Part shown: one piece after another, positions 52,012 to 58,550 of the stretch
How the letters are laid out: every line of letters begins with the position of its first letter
Numbering within the stretch: the stretch's first letter is position 1
NCBI GenBank assembly: GCA_002422205.1
Contig: DITS01000048.1
Span: 44,772-108,771, forward strand
Direction: 5' to 3'
Length of the DNA stretch: 64,000 nucleotides
Source: Alphaproteobacteria bacterium UBA6178
GTDB taxonomy: Bacteria > Pseudomonadota > Alphaproteobacteria > Rickettsiales > UBA3002
Translations under genes and position numbers: made by a program
Notes under the pieces: generated by a model
Seen by the model: the letters and a program-made list of their open reading frames with translations, nothing else
Databases searched by the model: none
What the model was told of the DNA's origin: nothing

Positions 52012-52446
52012 ATGCGCCATATTACGCCCGTGGGGCTGAATATTATCAAGCATTATGAAGGCTTTTCGCCTGTGGTGTACCGCTGTCCGGCGGGGTATGA
52101 CACCATTGGGTATGGCCATTTGGTAAGGGCAGATGAGGATTTCAGCGAAGGTGTCACCCATTCGCAGGCCGAGCTATTGCTTCGAAATGATGTGCGCGCG
52201 GCGGAGCAAGCCGTGCTGCGGCTAATACAGGCACCATTGCATGACGGGCAGTTTGACGCGCTGGTGAGTTTTACGTTTAATCTGGGCGCAGGGGCATTGC
52301 AGCGCTCTACCTTGCGGCAGGTGGTGAACCGGCGTGAATATGACAGTGCCCCCGAGCAATTCCGGCGCTGGGTGTGGGCAGGCGGCCAAAAGCTGGCCGG
52401 ATTGGTCAGGCGGCGGGAGGCTGAGATTCTGCGTTTCCATGCTTAA
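52012..52446 (+). CDS. Phage-type lysozyme (GH24 endolysin)
   Basis: 144 residues. The catalytic Glu16 in HYEGF, the GYDTIGYGH motif and FDALVSFTFNLGAGAL are diagnostic of GH24 lysozymes. No signal peptide, so it needs a holin for release to the cell wall. The neighbouring holin-like genes could supply it. The promoter region is occupied by the 51913-51978 repeat. Confidence 0.92.
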   Translation: MRHITPVGLNIIKHYEGFSPVVYRCPAGYDTIGYGHLVRADEDFSEGVTHSQAELLLRNDVRAAEQAVLRLIQAPLHDGQFDALVSFTFNLGAGALQRSTLRQVVNRREYDSAPEQFRRWVWAGGQKLAGLVRRREAEILRFHA

Positions 52447-52497
52447 TGCTGTGAGCCACCAGTCACCAGCCACTAGCCACTTCTTATCCTCTAAACC

Positions 52498-52540
52498 TTC
52501 ACAAAACTGTCACACGCTAAGCCCTGTTTTTTGATAAAAT
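52498..52540 (+). promoter_or_regulatory. Pho-box-like promoter of the 52547 gene
   Basis: TTCACA-AAACT-GTCACA (52498-52514), 20-base gap, TAAAAT (52535-52540). The start codon at 52547 is so close that the message would be leaderless or the real start is the ATG at 52592 (MAEKDMN) or 52607. Confidence 0.55.
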
Positions 52541-52546
52541 GATACG

Positions 52547-52924
52547 ATGACTGATAAAGTGCAGCATAGTAGCAATAACTATGAGCGGGGCATGGCCGAG
52601 AAGGACATGAACCCCCTGAGCATTGCTAAAAAGCGCATCGCGGAAGATACGGTGCCCACCTTTGATTATGCCTGGCAAGAGCTCAAAGGCGGCAAGCCAG
52701 CGCGGTTTTTACTCAAAGCAGGCAGTGTGACGGCAGGCGCGCTGCTGATGACGGACGGCATTTATCATATTCTAACCGGTTATGATGAGGAGGTGGAGGA
52801 TATCTTCATCGACCGCCAGACGGGCCGTAACCATGTGCGCATGTTCGCCGGCGCGACTGAATTGTTCACCGGCGCCGCCGCACTCTATTTGGGTCTCACC
52901 AAGGGCCCGCGCGTGGTGGGGTAG
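52547..52924 (+). CDS. Small hypothetical membrane protein
   Basis: 125 residues if started at 52547. The promoter leaves little leader, so a start at 52592 or 52607 may be used instead. A central hydrophobic stretch (LKAGSVTAGALLMTDGIYHIL) and a C-terminal one (ATELFTGAAALYLGL) suggest two membrane helices. No family recognised. Composition resembles the 18172 and 53048 products, which share the same promoter type. Confidence 0.6.
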   Translation: MTDKVQHSSNNYERGMAEKDMNPLSIAKKRIAEDTVPTFDYAWQELKGGKPARFLLKAGSVTAGALLMTDGIYHILTGYDEEVEDIFIDRQTGRNHVRMFAGATELFTGAAALYLGLTKGPRVVG

Positions 52925-52942
52925 GGCAAATGTTACAGCCCA

Positions 52943-52996
52943 TTCACAGAAGTTTCACACAATCGTCACACTTCTTTAGGCTTTTTCTGATAAAGT
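52943..52996 (+). promoter_or_regulatory. Triple half-site Pho-box-like promoter of the 53048 gene
   Basis: TTCACA-GAAGT-TTCACA-CAATC-GTCACA (52943-52970), three half-sites at exact 11-base steps, 20-base gap, TAAAGT (52991-52996). The strongest case for a true regulator site. Confidence 0.65.
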
Positions 52997-53047
52997 GTGA
53001 ACATGAACACATTAGTTTAATGAACTAAAATTAAGCGGAGAAGAAAA

Positions 53048-54094
53048 ATGGTAGCTACAAAAGATTTTATCGAAGCGATAAAAGCCAAAGGTTTAGGTGA
53101 AACCCAGATAGCAAATATTGAGACAGCAGCTCGAACTGATGCGGGATTAAACTTCTTGGCTCGTATGTCAAAAGATGGTGCTGGCATATCCTTGGCTAAT
53201 TATACTAATAACCTGCAACCGGAGCATGCGGATAATATTATCAAAGACTTGATAACCAATAGTCACGTAGAGCATGATTTAAAAGATATAACTGATGGTG
53301 CGAAAAAAGCATCATCAGAAAGTGCACTTAATGAGTTTCGTAATAAGGCCCTAGATGTGTTTAAAGTACAGGGCGAACAAGCAGAACTATTAGCTCGAAA
53401 AGATGCCCGTGCGACTGCTGAAGAGCTATTTCACAGTAAATTTTCTCAAAAAATGCCAGATTCTAAGTCAGAACTTAAAGAGGCATTAAGAGAGCGGCGC
53501 CAAGTTACACGTGAACTGGAACGCAAAGCCGGACGAAACTCCATGCATCAAGCACGTTACGAGCATGCGCAGGAAGTTGAAAAACATTTTTCAGAGCTTG
53601 TAGATCGTTTTGAGCCAACTTTAAGAGATGCTCATGAATATGAACGCAATATTGACCAGCTGGGACGTTCTGTTAAGGAAGCCCGTAAAAATATTGACGG
53701 TAAACTATTAGAGAAAGCTGATGACGCACTATATGATGCGGTTCGCGAAGCGGATAGAGCTCGCGAAGCTGCGGTCAGGGCACATAAAGGCCTAAGTGAT
53801 ATATTGCCAGAGATCGAGCATTCCGAGGCACTATCTAATGTTAAAAGATCTGGTCTTATTGGTGGAGGTTCCGCAACCGAAACTACTGGCCGTTTTGCTA
53901 ACAAACATACTGCCAAGGAGGCAGAAAAAGCTGTAGCCAAAACTGCCGAAGCAACCAAAGCAACTGAAAGTGGCATCAAACTGCTAATGAAAAACCCGGT
54001 GGTAAAATACGGTGGTATCGCAGCGGGTGCCTTGCTTGGCTTGAAACTATTGGGCGCATTTGACAGCAAAGAGCAATCGGCTGGTCGCGCTTAA
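53048..54094 (+). CDS. Coiled-coil protein with C-terminal membrane anchor
   Basis: 348 residues; GCGGAG precedes the ATG. Long charged helices fill residues 60-290, including predicted coiled coils (ELKEALRERRQVTRELERKA, VREADRAREAAVRAHKGL). The last 30 residues hold one membrane helix (YGGIAAGALLGLKLLGAF), so it is probably tail-anchored. No known family. It has the triple half-site promoter and a strong terminator, so is a single-gene unit. Confidence 0.68.
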   Translation: MVATKDFIEAIKAKGLGETQIANIETAARTDAGLNFLARMSKDGAGISLANYTNNLQPEHADNIIKDLITNSHVEHDLKDITDGAKKASSESALNEFRNKALDVFKVQGEQAELLARKDARATAEELFHSKFSQKMPDSKSELKEALRERRQVTRELERKAGRNSMHQARYEHAQEVEKHFSELVDRFEPTLRDAHEYERNIDQLGRSVKEARKNIDGKLLEKADDALYDAVREADRAREAAVRAHKGLSDILPEIEHSEALSNVKRSGLIGGGSATETTGRFANKHTAKEAEKAVAKTAEATKATESGIKLLMKNPVVKYGGIAAGALLGLKLLGAFDSKEQSAGRA

Positions 54095-54124
54095 ACGATA
54101 CTAAACTCCGCAATGTTCATGATG

Positions 54125-54158
54125 AACCGGGTCACGCGAAAGCGTGGCCCGGTTTTTT
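54125..54158 (+). terminator. Rho-independent terminator after the 53048 gene
   Basis: AACCGGGTCACGC-GAAA-GCGTGGCCCGGTT with one mismatch, followed by six T. Confidence 0.88.
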
Positions 54159-54171
54159 CTGTTTTGGGGCA

Positions 54172-54236
54172 CCGTCATCCCTGCGAAAGCAGGGATATTA
54201 TAGGTAGTAAGATTCCTGCTTTCGCAGGGATGACGG
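54172..54236. repeat. Palindromic dispersed element
   Basis: Arms start CCGTCATCCCTGCGAAAGCA and end in its complement with one mismatch; same type as 51913-51978. Confidence 0.85.
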
Positions 54237-54246
54237 TGGGTGAAAT

Positions 54247-54335
54247 GTCATCCTGCGGCTCGCGGAGCGAGAGCGCAGGATCTCCATCGTATCGCGTGAG
54301 ATCCTGCGCTGCGGCTTTGCCGCCCGCAGGATGAC
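54247..54335. repeat. Palindromic dispersed element, type found inside valS
   Basis: 89 bases from GTCATCCTGCGG to CCGCAGGATGAC, with inner parts (gatcctgcgct, gcaggatgac) also in the 79-base copies inside valS at 59043-59121 and 60858-60936. Confidence 0.75.
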
Positions 54336-54450
54336 CAATTACAGGGAAAAGGCATGACTGGTTTGTTAAAGAATTAGCGTCGTTCCACCCATTTATGTTG
54401 CAGCGCAGCAACAACATTCTATGTCTGATGGATTCACTGCGTCATATAAC

Positions 54451-54494
54451 ATAATGAAAAACAATGTAAATATGAATTGTGACAGTTTTGTGAA
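54451..54494 (-). promoter_or_regulatory. Orphan Pho-box-like promoter facing left
   Basis: Reading leftward: TTCACA-AAACT-GTCACA (54494-54478), identical to the 52498 site, then a 21-base gap and CATTAT (54456-54451). No convincing protein gene follows on that strand before the repeats; a small RNA is possible. Confidence 0.45.
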
Positions 54495-54723
54495 GAAAAA
54501 AATAAACACTTGCTATTACGATTTTACTTGATCTAATCAGCTAATTGCGATACGTTCTCAATAACGACAGGCATAGCCTGATACCGTGCAACCTGACACA
54601 GCATGCTACCCATGTGGGTCAACCCCGTCCAAGCACGGAACAAACAAACATAACTTATACAGTCATGTGAATAAGTTTAACGCGGTAGTGATGCGCAATG
54701 CATTTAGCTATCGGGAGGTAAGT

Positions 54724-54915
54724 ATGAGAAGGCCAGCACAGAAGCGGGTGCTTGCTTTGATCGTAATGGGACAAATCATGGTGGTCGGCGCATGCAGCGG
54801 CGTACCATCATCGCATAATAACCCATTTCATCAGGGCGGTATCTATCAGCTTGATAGCGTGACAAAAACGGATAACATCCGCTCGCTAGCAGGCGGAGAA
54901 CTACATTACAACTAA
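54724..54915 (+). CDS. Small lipoprotein
   Basis: 63 residues. The ATG at 54724 follows GGGAGG. The basic start MRRPAQKR, a hydrophobic stretch and the lipobox VVGAC indicate a lipid-anchored peptide of about 40 residues after cleavage. No family recognised. Its 3' end overlaps the hflX stop by 15 bases in a convergent arrangement. Confidence 0.65.
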   Translation: MRRPAQKRVLALIVMGQIMVVGACSGVPSSHNNPFHQGGIYQLDSVTKTDNIRSLAGGELHYN

Positions 54916-56214
54916 CGGGTTGCTAAGCGGCGCATAGCCGAAATGGGTCTGAAACTGTGCCGCATGGGCATGGCTCAGACCCACCTGCACCACCACCATC
55001 CCATCATTGAATTGCTTTTTGCTCACATGCCCATGCGCATGCAGCCATGCCAGCGCCTTACCATCAGATGCGTCAAACTGATACTGATGCGTCTCGAATA
55101 GCAGCGCGTTCAGCCGCTCGGCTATCAGATGCATCAGGGTAGGGCAACCATCGCCATCGCGGGCGGAAATGCATATTTGCATCGCATCGGGCTGCGGCAG
55201 CATATCGATATCGTCGATTACGTCGATTTTATTCCATGCCTCGATGATCGGTTTGCGCGTAAAGGCGGTGCCGAGTAGCTCTTTCAGCACATCCATCACA
55301 TCATCATACTGCGCCTCGTGATCGGGATGCGACATATCGCGCACATGCACGATCAGGTCGGCTTCCTGCACCTCTTCCAGCGTGGCGCGAAAGGCGGCCA
55401 CCAGCTCGTGCGGCAGATTCGAGATAAAACCAACGGTATCGGACAGCAAAATGCGCTGCCCGCCGGTTAACACCGTTTCGCGGATGGTGGGGTCGAGCGT
55501 GGCAAACAGCATGTCTTCGGCCATCACTTTAGCATCGGTGAGGCGGTTGAATAACGTCGATTTTCCTGCATTGGTATAGCCCACCAGCGCCACCAGCGGA
55601 TAGGGCACTGCGTGGCGACGCTCGCGGTGCAGCTTGCGCGTGCGCACCACTTTTTCCAGCTGCTTTTTGAGCAGAATAATCTTATCGGCAATGATGCGGC
55701 GATCCAGCTCAATCTGCGACTCGCCGGGCCCGCCCATAAAGCCCGCCCCGCCGCGCTGACGCTCTAAGTGAGTCCAGCTGCGCACCAGTCGGCTTTTTTG
55801 GTAATTCAGCGCTGCCAGCTCTACTTGAAGCATGCCCTCACGCGTTTGCGCGCGCTCGCCGAAAATTTCCAGAATCAGCGCCGTGCGGTCGATGACTTTG
55901 CATTTAAGTGCTCGCTCTAAATTACGCTGCTGCGAGGGGGTGAGCGAGCAATTCACAATCACCAGCTCGATGCCATCAGCCTCGATGGTCTGGCGCAGCG
56001 CATCCACATGACCGCCATTGATATAGGTGGCGGGGCGGATGGTTCGCACCGGCAGGCTGCGTGCTTCAAAAATATCGAGCGAAATAGCCTCGGCAAGCCC
56101 CACAGCTTCTTCGAGCTGTGCGCTCACGCTGCGCGCAAGGCTACCGCGTGACGAGGAAAGCCACGGATGCACCACGAGAGCGCGAATCCGGTTAGCTTGA
56201 GTGGGAATGCTCAA
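54901..56214 (-). CDS. hflX: GTPase HflX
   Basis: 437 residues, a usual length. The N-terminal HflX domain (to about 190) includes the Gly-rich loop RGGAGFMGGPGESQIELD. The G domain has the P-loop GYTNAGKST, DTVGF and NKID. HflX splits stalled or heat-damaged ribosomes by binding the 50S side. It lies 6 bases after hfq on the same strand, the order typical of proteobacteria, so the two form an operon. Confidence 0.95.
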   Translation of the reverse strand: MSIPTQANRIRALVVHPWLSSSRGSLARSVSAQLEEAVGLAEAISLDIFEARSLPVRTIRPATYINGGHVDALRQTIEADGIELVIVNCSLTPSQQRNLERALKCKVIDRTALILEIFGERAQTREGMLQVELAALNYQKSRLVRSWTHLERQRGGAGFMGGPGESQIELDRRIIADKIILLKKQLEKVVRTRKLHRERRHAVPYPLVALVGYTNAGKSTLFNRLTDAKVMAEDMLFATLDPTIRETVLTGGQRILLSDTVGFISNLPHELVAAFRATLEEVQEADLIVHVRDMSHPDHEAQYDDVMDVLKELLGTAFTRKPIIEAWNKIDVIDDIDMLPQPDAMQICISARDGDGCPTLMHLIAERLNALLFETHQYQFDASDGKALAWLHAHGHVSKKQFNDGMVVVQVGLSHAHAAQFQTHFGYAPLSNPLVVM

Positions 56215-56220
56215 CGAGTG

Positions 56221-56496
56221 TTATTCTTCCGCTGCGGAGGAGGGAGCGGTTGCATCGTCACCATCTTCGGGCTTATACAGGCTGACAGGGCCTGAGGGCA
56301 CGATGGTAGCAATGGAGTGCTTATACACCAACTGCACTTGCGGCGAGCGGCGCAATACCACACAGAAATTATCAAAACCGGTTACATTGCCTTGCAGCTT
56401 CACGCCGCTGACGAGGAAAATGGTAACAGGAACTTTTTCTTTACGGAGGGTATTTAAGAATACGTCTTGAACGTTTTGGTTTTTTTCGCCTGCCAT
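56221..56496 (-). CDS. hfq: RNA chaperone Hfq
   Basis: 91 residues. Sm1 is VTIFLVSGVKLQGNVTGFDNF in pieces and Sm2 ends LVYKHSIATIVP, with Ser and Ala where YKHAIST is usual; the YKH core is kept. The acidic C-terminal tail is longer than in E. coli only by composition. A hexamer that pairs sRNAs with mRNAs. First gene of hfq-hflX. Confidence 0.96.
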   Translation of the reverse strand: MAGEKNQNVQDVFLNTLRKEKVPVTIFLVSGVKLQGNVTGFDNFCVVLRRSPQVQLVYKHSIATIVPSGPVSLYKPEDGDDATAPSSAAEE

Positions 56497-56651
56497 GGCA
56501 CCGCCTCTTATTTTTGTTTTATCATTGTTCTAATATTATTATGTGCCTTAAAAAACAGGCCGCTTTCTCTTACTGATATAGGGCTCGTTGACCTTATACA
56601 TACACTCACTCATACTTACTTCAATTGAAAAAGCAAGGCTAATCCGACTAT

Positions 56652-57632
56652 TTAGCGCGAAAGTTGCGGCGGCAGTAGCTGCGGCCAATCCGGATGCTCG
56701 GCTTTAGCCTGATGAAAATAGTCCACCGCACCCGCTGCAACCAAATGCGCAAACGCAGTAGCGCACGGTATACTATTGATTTTCCGTCGATCATTTGCAT
56801 TCCATACGACGCCACGCTCAATCAGCACGGTGGGGATATCCTCTAGCCCGCGCGTAACCATGCCGGCATCGCTGCGCGCATTGGCATCGGGGCGGATGAT
56901 ATTGGCCCCATGCGGCAATACCTCACCCCATTGTTCAGGGTCATAGTGGCTCTCATCCGGCGCATTGCGGCCTGAAAACGCATCGCTGGCAGGGTTGCCA
57001 AACTGGTCAATATAGCGTTGCCTGCTGCTCACGATCGGCTCAACCGGTATGTCGTTATCCAGACAAAGCGGGCTGTGGACGCGCGCGGCAATCGCCTTAC
57101 CAAAGGCGAGCTGCGGCATTTGGGTTTGGTAATGCATGGCGATAGCAGCGCCCGATTGACGCTCCTTAAAGCCCGAATCATGATGTACTGTGATATAGCC
57201 GACCAACGGTTTACCCGCGTCCTTAAGCGCCAGCGCCACATCCAGCCGCGACTGAATACGATGCGGTGGAAAATGATCTTTGGTCCATTTCAGCTCACCA
57301 TTAGGATGTAAATTGGTATAAACCACCTCAAACCCGCGCCGCTCAAGCTCCTGACCGATGATATGGGCTAACTTGGCGTTTTCTGTCGCTTCGACCACAT
57401 GAGTGGCGTTTTTACGGTCGGCTTTGCTTAACACATCGTCCTTATTGGGGTTATAAAGAGCCCCGGAATCATAATCTGGCTTGGTAGGGTCTTTGGCGTC
57501 GGGCAACCAGCCATGCCCCGCATCCAGCACGATAATCGGGCGCTGGTTCTGCGCTGTCGATGTCGGCTGCAACGCATCGACATACATAAAATCGCGCGCT
57601 TTTTGCCGGGGATTTTCTACAGGCATATCCAT
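56652..57632 (-). CDS. N-acetylmuramoyl-L-alanine amidase (Amidase_3)
   Basis: 326 residues from the ATG at 57632 (GTG at 57659 would add 9). Motifs of zinc amidases: VLDAGHGW (first His), the Glu in ENAKLAHIIGQELERRGFEV, ITVHHDSG (second His) and the catalytic Glu in PTVLIERG. It cuts the bond between MurNAc and the stem peptide. No signal peptide is visible, unlike AmiA/AmiC, so it may depend on another route such as a holin or act in lysis. It stands alone between hfq and an unknown gene. Confidence 0.85.
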   Translation of the reverse strand: MDMPVENPRQKARDFMYVDALQPTSTAQNQRPIIVLDAGHGWLPDAKDPTKPDYDSGALYNPNKDDVLSKADRKNATHVVEATENAKLAHIIGQELERRGFEVVYTNLHPNGELKWTKDHFPPHRIQSRLDVALALKDAGKPLVGYITVHHDSGFKERQSGAAIAMHYQTQMPQLAFGKAIAARVHSPLCLDNDIPVEPIVSSRQRYIDQFGNPASDAFSGRNAPDESHYDPEQWGEVLPHGANIIRPDANARSDAGMVTRGLEDIPTVLIERGVVWNANDRRKINSIPCATAFAHLVAAGAVDYFHQAKAEHPDWPQLLPPQLSR

Positions 57633-57775
57633 CGTCAGTCTCGGCTGTTTACACGCCACGTTATAGCAGCGTAGAGCCAGATCAAATATTAAGAAATGAT
57701 GATAATTATCACCGGAAATGATGATAATCTTAACATTATCTTAATATTCATCAGCAAGGGATTATGCTAATCTGA

Positions 57776-57877
57776 GGGTATGTATAGAGTTATGTGGTTT
57801 TGTTGAGCCACAACATGATTTCTTCTGTGCGAGGAGAGCTTGGGTAGTTTCACAGTCATGGGCTACCCAATTTTTTT
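57776..57877 (+). ncRNA. Candidate small RNA
   Basis: About 100 bases beginning after a -10-like TATGCT (about 57762). A first stem-loop (ATGTGG...CCACAACAT) is followed by the terminator at 57840-57877. No reading frame is convincing on this strand. A target cannot be named. Confidence 0.4.
57840..57877 (+). terminator. Rho-independent terminator with no gene upstream
   Basis: TTGGGTAG pairs with CTACCCAA across a 15-base loop, followed by seven T. The only transcript it could end is a small RNA, or read-through from far away, since the flanking genes face left. Confidence 0.7.
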
Positions 57878-57938
57878 CCCACTCCGAGTGACGCACCGTG
57901 CCTTAAACGGGGCCCACATAAAGGACTGGATTGTTGAG

Positions 57939-57973
57939 AAAACCCCTGCGGCTATAAACGCCACAGGGGTTTT
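57939..57973. terminator. Terminator of the 57980(-) gene, bidirectional
   Basis: AAAACCCCTG / CAGGGGTTTT stem with T-rich flanks on both strands, 6 bases beyond the stop of the leftward gene. Confidence 0.75.
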
Positions 57974-57979
57974 TATATT

Positions 57980-58477
57980 TTAGCGGCTATGTGCGGATTG
58001 CTTTGAAACAGCAGGCTCGAGGAAGCTATTGAGAATCGTGAGTAAATTACGTGCGGCTTCGGCAGCATCAAGCGGCTTCTGTGAATAATCCTCGCCAGTA
58101 AAAGAGCGCCGGATCATTTCATCCCCCAACGTACCGGGTTGGCGCGGTGCAGCATAGTGATAGATACCTAACCAAGAACCGGAATGCATATCACGCTGGC
58201 GAAACCCCATTGTTTGCTGTGGGATACGAATGGTTTGCGCGGGTGATGCTGCTGTAGCGGGGAGCGTTAATTCATATTCGCGGCTAGCTAATAGTTTCAA
58301 CGGTGCTTTAAAAAGCGATGTTAAACCACTGGTATTTTTATATTGCTTGCCCATTGCAGCAATGACTAGCTCCTGTCCAGCGCAAGGCGCAGACGCGGCA
58401 ATCTGGCTATAAAAATCGACCAGATTAATGCTGTGACCTCTAAACCTTAATGTCGCGTCCTTAGATGTGGTGTCCAT
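57980..58477 (-). CDS. Hypothetical protein
   Basis: 165 residues, soluble, no signal peptide. A central beta-rich part (REYELTLPATAASPAQTIRI) and GSWLGIYHYAA; the C-terminus is helical. No family recognised. A degenerate version of the shared promoter is seen upstream: GTCATA (58537-58532), 20-base gap, TATACT (58511-58506), with a poor partner half-site, so it may belong to the same regulon. Confidence 0.6.
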   Translation of the reverse strand: MDTTSKDATLRFRGHSINLVDFYSQIAASAPCAGQELVIAAMGKQYKNTSGLTSLFKAPLKLLASREYELTLPATAASPAQTIRIPQQTMGFRQRDMHSGSWLGIYHYAAPRQPGTLGDEMIRRSFTGEDYSQKPLDAAEAARNLLTILNSFLEPAVSKQSAHSR

Positions 58478-58550
58478 ATCCCTATTCCGGCTTTAATTGC
58501 AGGTGAGTATATGGTTGGAGAAAAAATGTAATATGACATTTCTAACAAAT

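Larger units (their letters stand above)
54095..54723. other. 629-base intergenic region with repeats and an orphan promoter
   Basis: From left to right: a terminator, two palindromic elements, a short hairpin-forming stretch near 54395-54420, and a leftward Pho-box-like promoter (54451-54494). The remaining 54495-54723 is non-coding by inspection. Confidence 0.65.
57660..57979. other. Intergenic region with candidate sRNA
   Basis: 320 bases between the amidase and the 57980 gene. It contains an AT-rich promoter-like stretch (57720-57775), a hairpin-rich unit ending in a rightward terminator (57877), and the terminator of the leftward 57980 gene. Confidence 0.5.

Noticed and set aside
12338..52446. 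Intact temperate prophage
   Set aside because: No integrase, repressor, replication or excision genes and no attachment-site repeats were seen; gene order and families match GTAs, and unrelated genes are interleaved.
54175..54417. Leftward 80-codon frame after the orphan promoter
   Set aside because: Most of it is made of the palindromic repeats (VIPAKAGI and DPALSLREPQDD type peptides), a common artefact of such elements.
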